A stretch of 64,000 bases of DNA from Laburnicola sp. R22_1 (taxonomy: Eukaryota; Ascomycota; Dothideomycetes; Pleosporales; Didymosphaeriaceae), in assembly GCA_014281115.1 (NCBI GenBank), contig JACONQ010000015.1, positions 868,001-932,000 on the forward strand. Reading direction: 5' to 3'. Below the pieces are notes generated by a model that saw only the letters and a program-made list of their open reading frames with translations, was not told where the DNA came from and made no database searches. The position numbers were made by a program, and so were the translations under genes. Positions 1-11,200 of the stretch are shown here, piece by piece (position 1 is the stretch's first letter; each line of letters starts with the position of its first letter).

Positions 1-300
1 CTTAAAAGCCTCTACTTAAGCTAATAAGTGTTAGAAATAATATAGTGCTAGTGTAGCTGCTAAGGAGGCATTATAGGCTACACTAGCTGCCCTAGCTTTT
101 ATTACCTACCGCAGCCGCAATATTACACTTTCTAGTAGATTTAGATAGTACAAATTAATTGTAAGTATCTAATTACTACTACTCTATAAAATCTTATAAT
201 AATAACTATTGTAGATGGCTTAATAACTTTATTTTTAAAGTGGTAAGTATGTTATTTAGTGGGCGTTGCGCGTCCCTAGGTATTGCGCGTCCATGCACAG
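1..300 (+). mobile_element. Right end of a RIP-degraded pogo element (F0)
   Basis: This is the 3' part of a pogo element that begins outside the window. Bases 1-290 match the reverse complement of the pogo C end near 39130-39370 and 33420-33500, differing mostly by C-to-T and G-to-A changes. The transposase C-terminus, with a TAG stop near 145, lies at the left edge. The terminus ends at 300 and is followed by TA. Read inward, it carries GGACGCGCAA twice, 17 bp apart, whereas pogo C has it once. It is inactive. Confidence 0.75.
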
Positions 301-354
301 TAAAACGCGACATCTACACAAAACACGCGATATCTCCTAATAACACTTATTAAA

Positions 355-1852
355 ATAGACGCCCGTGAGCTAGCTATACAATTAGATATTAGCGATTTTA
401 ATATAGATCTTTATTCTAGTCTACGCGCTGTAGCAAAGACATATAATATCTCTTAATCTACACTTTAAGGCCAACTAGGTGGCGCAATAAATAGTACGCT
501 TAGCCATTAACACTAGTAGCGATTAACTCCTCTATAGGAGAACTTTCTAGTAGACTAGATCCTTAAAGAAGACACGCGCGCTTGCCCTCCCTTACACACT
601 CGCGCTTAAGAAATAGCAAATTAAATCCTGCGTATAAATAGCGACAATTAGCCTATTAGTAAGCTCTAGCTCTTACACTTTATCTAGCGCTAGCCACACA
701 TCGCCTTAGTAGTTAGTAGAAAGCTAGAGGCTTAGAGAGCTAAGGCAGCGACTCTAGAGCAGGTGCGCGCCTTTCTAGAGCTCTTTAAGAGGACTAGAAA
801 GCGCTTAAATATACGCAATAAGGATATCTAGAATATGGATAAGATAGGGCTTACTCTAGGAGTATGTATAAACACTAGAGTACTCTCTAGTAGTTAGAAA
901 AAGAAGGCTTATATTTAGTCTCTAGAAAATTGCGAGTAGGTCTCTATAATCGAGTGTGTATTAGCGATAGGGCAGAAACTACGCTGCGCAGTCATCTTTA
1001 AGGGCTAGAGCCTACAGACTACCTAGTTCCCCTTGTTCTACGTACCTAGCTGGCTCTATATAGCCTTAGAGAATAGATAGATATTAAATATAATAGGTGT
1101 TAAGTGGCTACAGCGCATATTTATACCTAAGATAGCTATAGGTAATAGCTAGTACCACCTCCTTATTCTTAATAGGCACAGCAGCCATATTAGTATAGAG
1201 TTCCTATAGCTCTGTAAATAGCATTAAATTAAGCTCCTATACCTACCTGCGCACTCTTTATACATTCTACAGCCTCTAGATCTTGCTTTTTTCTCTATTA
1301 TTAAGTCTAGTTACTAACACCAGATCCAGGAGCTTACGTCGCTCAACAACGCTATGCCTATTAAGAAAGAGCGCTTTATTGCCTACTACTATTAAGCTAG
1401 GGAGGAAGGCTTTATAGAGCGTGTGATTTAAGCTAGCTAGTAGGCTACTAGTCTCTGCCCATTTAACATTAATTACGTGCTTAGCTTGTTGCAGGTCTCT
1501 TAGAGGCCTACAACGCCTACGCCTTAGCAGCAGCCCTAGTAGCAGCCTTAGAGCTTCCTCTCTACCCCTTAAGGCCCTTAGGATCTATACTTAGCGCAGT
1601 GCAACATCCAGAGCCTTAAAAACCTAGGTTGTAGCACCTAGCTACTTCTATAGAAAGTAGGTAAGGCGCTAGCAGCTGCAAATACTTAAGCTGCAGGACT
1701 AGAAGCAGAGAAAAGACGCCTTAAGCAGCAGCTAGAGACTTCTAGCTCTTAGCGTCCTTAAAAGCGCGTTCAAGTAGACCTAAATTAACGCTTTGCAGAG
1801 GTAGAGAGTATTAGAGAGGCTATACACGCAGCTAAGGCTTTAGCTGCTTAAC
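355..1852 (+). pseudogene. Pogo/psq DDE transposase of element Z, RIP-inactivated
   Basis: Reading from a degenerate start codon (ATA in place of ATG) gives a protein colinear with the better preserved transposase of element G at 57957-59448. It has an N-terminal psq-type helix-turn-helix, a CENP-B-type helix-turn-helix, and a DDE core around 830-1300. Many in-frame TAA and TAG codons replace Gln and Trp codons. A C-terminal coiled-coil-like tail precedes the stop near 1852. It is clearly non-functional. The family is certain from the match to G; the exact ends are approximate. Confidence 0.7.
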
Positions 1853-1900
1853 AGAGTAGATCTACTATATTAAGCACTATAAAGAGAGCTACAGTAGCTA

Positions 1901-4063
1901 ACGTAAGCGATCACCGGATGCACGCTATCACCGGATGCACGGTCTCCTGCACACGAACCCCTCGTACGAAAACCCCAATATCAACCGATTAAGACGACGG
2001 ATAATCTTCAAGTTTTGGATACAAAGTAAAGAAAGCTATGCGAAAACAAATATTTATTTATCTAATCCTGAAACCTTAAGGGGAGCGTGATCTGCCGCCC
2101 ATTTCGTCCGACTACTGATTTCTGCCTCTTGGAGCATTCCACCACGGTATCCTCTCTTTTCCGCTTCTGAGGTTTCTTTTCTTCCTTTTGATGATCCTTT
2201 TGAAGCTGATTTTCCTGCCGGATTTGTTTATTTACTTGCTGTCGTACAAGATGTTCTTCTTTTTTGCGTTCCTTTTGTTGCAGTTTTTCTTCCCGGGCCT
2301 TCCTTCTCTCCTCCCTTCTCTTAAGAGCCTCCTGTGCCTTTCTCTCCTTCTCGGTGGCCCGATTCCGGCGTCTCTCTTCAGCTTCGGCCTTTTCGAGTTG
2401 TTTCTGCCGCTCCAGCTCATTCATACGGCTTCGTACGGCAGCAACTTTAGCGGGAGAGAAGAACTGGGCCTCTCCAGGCTGTTCTTGGTCAAAAAGTCTA
2501 GCCGGCTTCCCTCTTTTCCGCCCTTTTTTCTCATTAACAAGTGCCGTACGAAGCCCTTGGTTTTCATGTTTAAGTATTTCGTTTCGTATTGCTAGTTTTT
2601 CGCTGGCGCGAATAATTAAATCTATCCCGAGATTGACATCCTCTTTCTCCTTGGAGATCGCCTTTACCGCACGACGGAGACCTCGTACAGAGCCTGGGGT
2701 AATATGCTTCCTTTCGCTATCGCTTATAATGGGTGACGGGGTCTCCCTTGTAATCTTCTGAAGTACCTTGCTCTGATCTATGGGGTAGATTCCTGGAGTA
2801 GCAAAAGCGGATCGAATATTCTTAACCGTTAACGCCGAATTCCACGCTGTACGAAAGAGAGTCCAAAAGTTTCGTTTTGTTACTCGAGAGAATCCATGGC
2901 TTGACTGAATAAGCCGGTCAATTTCTTTTGAATATGCGGTAGAAAGCGGAGAGAAGATTCTAACGTCAAGGGGCTGTAATCGGTGCGTTGAATGCGGCGG
3001 TAAAATTGCGAGAATAATGTCATGTTGGTCACAAAAGTCAATAAACCGAAGATTAACATGACTCGAGTGACCGTCCACAAGAAGAAGTCGTTTCGATTTG
3101 CCAGCTTTTTCCCTCGTACGAGGCTCAAATATCTTTGAAAGCCAGGACATCCCGAGTTCATCGTTCGTCCAGCCCTTCTTTGAGACTGCAAAGTATGCAT
3201 CGTCCGATGAGCCATCGAAATCTTCTAACCAAGTGTCTTGGAGGTCATGTGAATCGCCTTGATAGATTAAGGCCGGTGGGAGCGCTGTTCTGTTGGCACA
3301 GATTGCTGCAAGAAGGGATATAAACTCCCGACTACCATCTTGATTTGATCCAAGAATTTTCTTCTTCCGAAGTTGCAGGGTCGATACAATTCTTTTCATC
3401 GTACGACATAGGCCAAGAAGAAATCCTTTTTCGTCAAAATTATATATGTTTGAATGGCGAATGCGGTACTTTCTGATCTTTTCATCAAGCTAGATGGGAG
3501 AAGTAAGCACATGCCTTCGGGTTTCGGATTCCAGAGGAACTAAAGAAGGGAGAAGTCGTACACCTCGATAGAAATGCTCAAAGTATACAGAATTATCGGC
3601 TACCTTACAGGTTTGGTCGATTCCACGAAGATAAACACTTTTGATCTCGTTTTTGTGCCGCTGGCAGAATCGGCGAACCCAGCATTGTCCGATCGGCTTT
3701 CGTACGATCTCCACAATCAAATTTTCTAGGATTTGAGGGGTTGGCGGCATTCCCCGGTCCGAAAGATCGGAGATATGCTGTAGAAGAACTTCTTCTTGAG
3801 CGTCTGTGAGAAGCTTGTGGTGAGTTGAGTTGGCTTCTTAATTTGAGGTCGTTTTCCCTTTAAAGCGGCGCATGAGCGTCGTACGATCTAGATTGTATTT
3901 TTTAGCGGTGGCAGCAAAATTAACGACTTTTTGCGATTTCAAATCATCAATAGCTAGTTGAATATCGTCCTCGTTGATCATTTTATCAAATTTTGAAGAT
4001 GGGGGGTTTTGGTGTGGGAGACCGTGCATCCGGTGATAGCGTGCATCCGGTGATCGCTTACGT
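1901..4063 (-). mobile_element. Pogo-like transposon E with 47-bp TIRs
   Basis: Complete terminal inverted repeats (1901-1947 and 4017-4063, identical over 47 bp) are flanked by TA at 1899-1900 and 4064-4065. Each TIR holds ATCACCGGATGCACG twice, 17 bp apart. The element is inserted in the 3' part of degraded element Z, so it is younger than Z. It is far less RIP-mutated than its host. The 8-bp palindrome TCGTACGA occurs five times inside it. Confidence 0.92.
2062..3981 (-). pseudogene. Pogo-like DDE transposase of element E
   Basis: The chosen start is the ATG at 3981, just before a psq-type helix-turn-helix (motif NLDRTTLMRRFKG). A CENP-B-type region (around 3600-3800) and the DDE core follow: first Asp in NFDEKGF (about 3430), second in LLLVDGHSSH (about 3070), third in LQPLDVRIF (about 2965). 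The tail is Lys/Glu-rich and likely coiled coil. A TAA at 3838-3840 breaks the frame. A second break, the TAG at 3490-3492, could instead be the acceptor of a 72-nt phase-0 intron (3490-3561) with a weak donor. From 3399 to 2062 the frame is open for 445 codons and all three Asp residues are kept. It is probably inactive unless the first stop is a sequencing error. Confidence 0.82.
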
Positions 4064-4195
4064 TATAGCAGCTGCAGCGCTTAAATCTATGTGTAGTCAA
4101 TAGCAATTGTAATAGGCGTTGTTGAGATATCGCGTGTTTTGTGCAGGTGTCGCGTTTTGGTGGGGTGGCCGGAATCCCTATGTGGCCGGCAACTA

Positions 4196-4622
4196 TATAG
4201 CCGAGCTTATTCAATGGAGTGGAAACTTCCTAAATAGGAAGTCTTTAGCTTAGCTGGCGCACAGATCTGTCCTTTCACAAGTGTTCTCTCTACAACTAGC
4301 GACGACAGAAAAGAAATCGGCCCCGCCTATACGGGTCTCCTCACCAGCAGGTGAAGCAATCTTCATTGAAACACGAATATGGAGTCGTGTACTCCAAGAA
4401 TGGCGCTCAACAAGTTCTTTCCTCTTTTTTTGACATCGCAACCACGATCACATAAAAGAGATCATATTAAAAAGTGAAATAGCGTTGGGCGGCGATGTAG
4501 AGGCCACCGCCGAGTCATTTACGTTCGCATACAGTTTCCGCCGCTGCTCTGGTAGTTCGAAGTGTATTGCTACGCGATCGTTGCTGGGACGCACTGATAC
4601 GACTGGTATACTTGTATACTTG
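4196..4622. other. Non-transposon spacer between Z and copy A
   Basis: Mixed-composition DNA without RIP bias. The minus strand has two moderately long open stretches (about 4250-4441 and 4448-4620), but I recognise no domain, start context or intron signals. Copy A is inserted at its right end (TA at 4623-4624), so any gene here would continue past 6726. I see no supported gene. Confidence 0.4.
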
Positions 4623-4624
4623 TA

Positions 4625-6724
4625 CCATGTTTCATCACCCGACGATCGGCCCCACCTGACGATCGATTTGGCAGGGCCCGTGCGTACAACTTTTGAAGCT
4701 GTACAACGCAATACAAATTGTATACAGGCTAGATTTTTTGGTGGAGAGCTTTTGAGGGGCATAGGAGACAATCGCGATACTTTATTAGGTGCGATAACGC
4801 TCAGGGAGCCGTAAAGAGCGACCCCGGCGTGTACGCGCTGGCGTAGGCGCCACATCTACAACAGATGAAAAGTTGTACTCTACATCCTCCTCATTAATTA
4901 AAGGAGGTGTAATAGCCTTCTCCTTGCCCTTACGCGTCACCTTGGAGGTGTTTTAGAGTAGGAGAGGAGCTTCTTGGATGCCTTTGGGGGCCTTGCTTTT
5001 GGTGCCCGAAGCGCCTGGGTTGACGCCAGGGCCCTGGGCGCGCTCCTCCTTTTGTATAGCCTTTGTACGCCTCCGCTCCTCCTGGATAGCCTTCCTCTGC
5101 TCCTTCTCTTGCTCCTTAGCCTTTGCCTCCTGATCTTTTTGTGCCTGGCGTTGGCGAGCTTCCTTAACCTTTGTGGGGGACCAAAATATGGCGCCACTAG
5201 CGTAATTTGTAGGTGGTTCAAGCAGTAGAAGCTTTCCTTGCGTAGGGCGCTTCTTCTGGGCTAGCGCTTCTCGTAAACGCTTATTTTTATAGTTCAGGAG
5301 GGCGTTGCGCACTAAAATTGAGTGCATAGTGCGGGAGAGCTGCCGGGACCCCTCAGCGTAAGTATCAGCGACAACCTGGCGCAAGAATCTCTCAATTTTA
5401 CGCCAATCTAAAGCGCTAAGTACAGAAGAGCTGCTATCGCTTGAGGATAGCCGCTCTAGGTCCATATTATTAAAGCGCTGAAGGATTACTTAGGGGTTGA
5501 AAGGCACTAGGCCAGTGGCCTTAAAGGCGCTGCAGATCGTATTTTCTTAAAAGGAGCACTGCCAGGCCCTCTCAAACATAGCGAAGAAGTCGCGCTTTGT
5601 GACTCTTGAGAGGCCCTGGCACTTATCCAAATACTCAGTAAGTTCAGCAGAGTAGGCAGTGCTAAGAGGCTTGAATAGCGCGACGTCAAGCGGCTGGAGC
5701 GTATGGGTTAAATAAGGTGGATAGATGGCCAGGAGGATCTTATTTTGATCGCAGTAGTTAATAAACTCCATTGTAACATGCGATCCATGGCCATTAAGGA
5801 GTAGTAGACGATAATCGCGGCGCGCCTTTGCCTTAGTCTCCCTGTCAAACACCTGTTTGACCCATGCTAGGCCTAAATCGTTGTTCGTCCATCCACTTGG
5901 TGATACTGCAAAGAGAGCTTTGTGTGAGGAGTTGTTAAAATCTTGTAACCAGGTGTCTTGTATATTGTTTGACTGCGCTTGATAAATCAAGCAAGGCGTA
6001 AGAGAGCTTCCATCAGCGCAAATACATGCCAGCGTCGTAATCCACTCGCGATTGCCGTCCTGGAGCATTTGTTTAATGCCGCCGCTCTCATAGCGCTGTC
6101 GGGAGAAGACACGCTTCATTTTTGACAGCACCCCAATCAGGAAACCCTTCTCATCCATATTGTACATGTGGCGCTTGTCGACGTTATACTGCTCAATCTT
6201 TTTACGTAGGAGCTCGAAATATAGGGCGTACTTGAAGGCAGAGTCGGCGCGTTTACGTGAGGCGTCTATACCAGAGGTCCAGTGCGAAAGTAGGTCGACT
6301 TTGTGGCGTCGTATAAATCGGTCAACCCAGTTTTTGCCAGCAGGCTTCCCAGCTATTTCTGATGCGAAATTTCGTATCATCTCCTTTGTAGGGGGTAATC
6401 CTCGTTCGCAAAGGCCATCAATATATTGTAGAAGCTCAGTTTCCTGTTGGGAGTTGAGGAGGCGCTGGCTGTCGGCCAGCGCGTCGCGCGTGCCCTGCAC
6501 CCTGCGATGCCGGCGCGACAACGTATTGCGATCGCAGCCATATTTTTGAGCGACTTTGGTGTAATTAGGCTTCTCAGAGATGCTCAGCGAGCTCAAATAG
6601 TCAAGAGCAGCACTTAATTCGGCCATATTCGTTGTATAGAGCGTTGCAAAAGGTGCCGAAGTTGGGCTGTTGAGGCGGAAAATCGATCGTCCGGTGGGGC
6701 CGATCGTCAGGTGATGAAACACGG
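4625..6724 (-). mobile_element. Pogo-like transposon, copy A
   Basis: The TIRs begin ccatgtttcatcaccc on the left and ccgtgtttcatcacc (reverse complement) on the right, and each contains GACGATCG twice, 17 bp apart. TA duplications lie at 4623-4624 and 6725-6726. The element is 2100 bp and closely matches copy B (24315-26411, 2097 bp, opposite orientation). Differences are mainly single-base changes and homopolymer length differences. Confidence 0.93.
4785..6626 (-). pseudogene. Pogo-like DDE transposase, copy A
   Basis: The start is the ATG at 6626 (MAELSAALDYL). Residues 15-45 form a psq-type helix-turn-helix (CDRNTLSRRHRR), residues 60-110 a CENP-B-type helix-turn-helix, and residues about 150-330 a DDE core. 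The first catalytic Asp is at about residue 158 (NMDEKGF) and the third at about 314 (LQPLDVALF). The second is Asn 278 (LLLLNGHGSH), where copy B still has Asp. Nonsense codons lie at 5547-5549 (CAA in copy B), 5490-5492 (shared with copy B) and near 4955 (CAA in copy B). The Lys/Glu-rich tail and a conserved C-terminus end at the stop 4785-4787. It is dead as a catalyst on two counts. Confidence 0.88.
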
Positions 6725-6726
6725 TA

Positions 6727-7384
6727 TACATGCGACGCTGGAGCATACATCTCCGTGCGATCCCACAGTGGCACCGTGATTACTTATCGAACGTCAACTT
6801 GTTACACAACGCATCCGAGCCAGAAACCTAGAACAACGCTAAAAATCAGGCGGTGGCCAAGGTCGGCTGCCTTCTATCAGTGTCATGCTTTGTCACGTGG
6901 ACACGTGGGTCTTGGCATCCATATATCCACCGGCAGTAGCTAGTCTTAGTCCATCATCACTCATACAATAGATCCATATCCCTCTAGCAGGCTTCATCGA
7001 GAGAACAAGAGATGCCGGTCAATACAAGCCTCAGATGACCTATATACTTGATATCTGCAACGCACGTGGGGTCTCTGGTGATCATTTCGCAGAGTTGTAC
7101 TATGCTCCCATTGAGAACGTTTCATCATGCCTTTCGCTACTATTTTCTAGCTTTCGGATTTGGCTACATGGTGGGGGCGCTCTGTGTCGCCACCAATAAC
7201 GCCGGGCCAGTCCCTCATTGGGCACACGAGAATCGACTGGGGGTTTAGTAGCAGGAGTCCTTCAGCCGCACTACCGGATAAATCCTGCATCCTGCGTCCA
7301 CGTAAGAAGAGCCGAGTATGGCTCTTAAAGACGGTGAGTGAGTTCCAGCTTCTTGAACAAAGGCTTGCGCCACGTACCGCTATC
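6727..7384. other. Gene-free spacer left of the inverted arm
   Basis: Balanced base composition, not RIP-biased. There are only short open frames (60-115 codons) overlapping on both strands, with none showing a recognisable domain or a paired start and intron structure. I see nothing supportable here. The sequence outside the left arm does not visibly resemble that outside the right arm. Confidence 0.4.
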
Positions 7385-7940
7385 AGCAAACAGACCAGAT
7401 CTAACCTCCCTCCCTGCGTGGCGAAGACCACCTGTGTCCCGAAAGAAATGACAGATACTTGGAATGTGCACTGGTTCTATGTTACCTACGCGTTCTTGCT
7501 CTGGTAGATAAACTGTAGACATTTTATCTAGTACTTGCTCAAGATAGCCGTTAGGTCGCATATTAAAATTACGCAAGGTTGGCTGTTTAATACTCTGTTA
7601 AGCGCTTAACCTCCTCGGACTCTATGACACTCTTTCTGCCACAACCACAACGTCCTGTTATTTTGCTAGCTAAAAGTGAGCCTACATTGATAATAAAAGT
7701 GCTTTGTAACTTTCTACAGCACTTCGAGGTGTTCTAAGTCGTGAGAGTGGCGCAAAGCCTATGTCCGCTACGGAGGTTGGTACATGCAGCACGCTTAAGC
7801 TCCAGAAGCGGGTGTTGCAGTACGCTTACATAACTTCGGTGGCAACGCAGTATGAATTAGCATGGCTAAGCTTCTCGCTTGCCGCCCTCTAGCCTTTCTT
7901 ATGATCAACACGAAGGCCCTGTGTGCAGGAAAGAAGCACC
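7385..7940. repeat. Left arm of a diverged long inverted repeat
   Basis: This arm aligns by eye with the reverse complement of about 15100-15690 over roughly 550 bp. Landmarks shared in the same order are acctccctccctgcgtggcg, cctgtgtcccgaa, attacgcaa followed by tactctgtt, gtggcgcaaa, a block around acggaggttggtacatg, and gccctgtgtgcagg. Differences are mostly substitutions with some indels. One stretch (7745-7880) keeps a protein reading frame with the other arm (motif ATEVGTCSTL, then KRVLQY). The arms enclose the NLR and a transposase gene. Confidence 0.7.
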
Positions 7941-8205
7941 GGCTCGCATCGCAACCGAGCACCATCGGAGCTGAGCGACACTATCTGTTAACTGTGCATT
8001 TATGCAAACAGACAAGAAAGTGTCACTGCAACTTGATTAATTGCTTTAAGGTCAACGTTCACAATACCCAGAACCGCAAGTAAGATGTCTATTGTGACAT
8101 GTTCATAGTCATGTTCATCATGATTTCTTGACCGAGCTCATGCAATCCTCGAGTCAAACACAGAGCAGTGGTCTCTTACATAACCTAGTTATTTCGATTT
8201 CACCT

Positions 8206-11200
8206 TCAGCAATTTTTAAGCTCTTCCGTGCCTTCCGCGCTGGGATCGGCGCCCTTCCCGATCAGCAGCTTCATAATCGTCTCGTGGCCTTCCAATGAAG
8301 CTGCATAGAGTGCGTTGCCGTACTCTCCACCCTCCGCGTTAACGTCGGCGCCCTTGTCGACCAGCAGCTTCACAATCGTCTCGCGGCCTCTGTATGAAGC
8401 CGCCTGGAGTGCGGTACCGAACTGTCCACCCTGCGCGTTGATGTCGGCGCCCTTGTTGAGCAGCAGCTTCACAATCTCCTGGTGGCCTCCTAATGAAGCC
8501 GCCTGGAGTGCGTTGCCGTAGTATCCACCCTCCGCGTTAACGTCGGCGCCCTTGTCGACCAGCAGCTTCACACTCGTCTCGCGGCCTCTGTATGAAGCCG
8601 CCTGGAGTGCGGTACCGAACTGTCCACCCTGCGCGTTGATGTCGGCGCCCTTGTTGAGCAGCAGCTTCACAATCTCCTGGTGGCCTCCTAATGAAGCCGC
8701 CTGGAGTGCGTTGCCGTAGTATCCACCCTCCGCGTTGATGTCGGCGCCCTTGTCGATCAGCAGCTTTATAATCGCCTGGTGGCCTCTGTATGAAGCGGCC
8801 TGGAGTGCGTTGCCGTACTCTCCACCCTCCGCGTTGACGTCGGCGCCCTTGTCGACTAGCAGCTTCACAATCGTCTCGTGGCCTCTGTATGAAGCCGCCT
8901 GGAGTGCGTTACCAAACTGTCCACCCTGCGCGTTGATGTCGGCGCCCTTGTTGAGCAGCAGCTTCACAATCTCCTGGTGGCCTCCTAATGAAGCCGCCTG
9001 GAGTGCGTTGCCGTAGTATCCACCCTCCGCGTTGACGTCGGCGCCCTTGTCGACCAGCAGCTTCACAATTGTCTCGTGGCCTCTGTATGAAGCCGCCTGG
9101 AGTGCGTTGCCGAACTGTCCACCCTGCGCGTTGACGTCGGCGCCCTTGCCGACTAGAAGCTTCACAATCGTTTCGTGGCCTCCTTCTGAAGCCGCCTGGA
9201 GTGCGTTGCCGTACTCTCCACCCTCCGCGTTAACGTCGGCGCCCTTGTCGACTAGCAGCTTCATAATCTCTTCGTGGCCTCCTAATGAAGCCGCCTGGAG
9301 TGCGTTGCCGTAGTTTCCACCCTCCGCGTTGACGTCGGCGCCCTTGTCGACCAGCAGCTTCACAATTGTCTCGTGGCCTCCGCGTAAAGCCGCCTGGAGT
9401 GCGTTGCCGTGCTCTCCACCCTGCGCGTCGACGTTGGCGCCCTTATCGAGCAGCAGCTTCACAATCTGCTCGTGGCCTCCGTATGAAGCCGCCTGGAGTG
9501 CGTTGCCGTACTCTCCACCCTGCGCGTCGACGTTGGCGCCCTTGTCGACCAGCAGCTTTACAATCTGCTGGTGGCCTCCTAATGAAGCCGCCTGGAGTGC
9601 GTTGCCGTAGTATCCACCCTCCGCGTTGATGTCGGCGCCCTTGTCGATCAGCAGCTTTATAATCGCCTGGTGGCCTCTGTATGAAGCCGCCTGGAGTGCG
9701 TTACCAAACTGTCCACCCTGCGCGTTGATGTCGGCGCCCTTGTTGAGCAGCAGCTTCACAATCTCCTGGTGGCCTCCTAATGAAGCCGCCTGGAGTGCGT
9801 TGCCGTAGTATCCACCCTCCGCGTTGACGTCGGCGCCCTTGTCGACCAGCAGCTTCACAATTGTCTCGTGGCCTCTGTATGAAGCCGCCTGGAGTGCGTT
9901 GCCGAACTGTCCACCCTGCGCGTTGACGTCGGCGCCCTTGCCGACTAGAAGCTTCACAATCGTTTCGTGGCCTCCTTCTGAAGCCGCCTGGAGTGCGTTG
10001 CCGTACTCTCCACCCTCCGCGTTAATGTCGGCGCCCTTGTCGACTAGCAGCTTCATAATCGCTTCGTGGCCTCCTAATGAAGCCGCCTGGAGTGCGTTGC
10101 CGTACTCTCCACCCTGCGCGTCGACGTTGGCGCCCTTGTCGACCAGCAGCTTTACAATCTGCTCGTGGCCTCCGTATGAAGCCGCCTGGAGTGCGTTGCC
10201 GTACTGTCCACCCTCCGCGTTAACGTTGGCGCCCTTGTTGACTAGCAGCTTCATAATCGCCTCGCAGCCTTCTAATGAAGCCGCCTGGAGTGCGTTACCG
10301 AACCGTCCACCCTCCGCGTTGACGTCGGCGCCCTTGTCGACCAGCAGCTCCGTTGTCCTATAATGTCCATTGTCTGCTGCGAGATATAATAAAGTCTGGC
10401 CGTAGCTATCCTTCTTACGTAACGCAATGGTTCTCTCTTCCTCTTGACTCGGAAGCATATCCTCTAGTATAACTGACAATCCGAATCGGGCTGCAAGATG
10501 TAATCCTGTGCTGTCCTTGGGATATCTCTGGCTGTAATTTTTATACTTGTACGTCGGAGCTAGCAATACCTGTGTAGCGCTCGAAACTAACTTGATGTCG
10601 AAAAGAAACGAGCAGGCTAGCTCGCACACCTCATCGTCTACCATTACAGCATGCTCGCCCCAGTGCCTGGCGGCATAGTCTAGGAACTTGCTTTCCTTGA
10701 GCCGCTCTTCGAACTCTTCGTCAGAGGAGCAGCTACCCGTTTTAAACATATCGAACGATAGGTGGGTGAGGCATGTCGAGGCAATATACAGCTGAGCACC
10801 TGGATTCCACGTGTCTCTGATACGCTCGAAGTACTCTTGTGTGGTATAGTGCACAAGACGGATAATCGCGCTTTCCTGATCGACAACAACAAGGCCAGCA
10901 CACACGGATAGCACGTCCTCGGAGTGGGGTAGGTTGTCCGGATCGAGCTCCGCTTCGTCGGGCTCCACCGCTAGGGCACAGCATAGCTCAGCTGTAGTGA
11001 GCGGCCTCTTTGCGTACGTAATCCATGACAAGACTTTCTTGGCCAGTTCGTAGTGACCCTCCAACTGGCTCTTGATTCTTTGCAAAGCATCTTTGTATGC
11101 ATCATCGAGCGCGGCTGAGCCTTTCGAGAGGCTGGCTAGCGTCGTCTTGACCTTTTTCGGCGTTGTCTTGTCGGACAGAGAATCAATGTGTAAGCGGGCA

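Larger units (their letters stand above)
303..4193 (+). mobile_element. RIP-degraded pogo-like element Z, interrupted by element E
   Basis: This is an old pogo-like DNA transposon. Its right terminus (about 4066-4193) and its left terminus (303-340) share an inverted core containing acgcgac and acaaaacacgcgatatctc. The right terminus reads CCGGCCAC twice, 17 bp apart, when read inward, and is followed by TA at 4194-4195. The outer part of the left terminus is missing because F0 sits there. Element E is inserted at 1901-4063 with a TA duplication. Base composition is strongly biased to TpA, as expected after RIP. Confidence 0.7.

Noticed and set aside
2188..2761. Plus-strand open frames rich in Leu, Phe and Ser opposite the E transposase tail
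   Set aside because: Antisense of a Lys/Glu/Arg-rich coiled coil always reads as Leu/Phe/Ser. No independent start or domain. The same applies near 4974-5228 and 41557-41805.
4485..4814. Plus-strand 109-codon frame crossing the copy A terminus
   Set aside because: It runs through the TA junction into the TIR, so it cannot be an original gene product.
8315..10363. Long open frames on the plus strand across the ankyrin array
   Set aside because: They are antisense shadows of the 99-bp repeat: a frame without stops in one unit is open in all. The minus strand has the introns, NACHT domain and ankyrin consensus.
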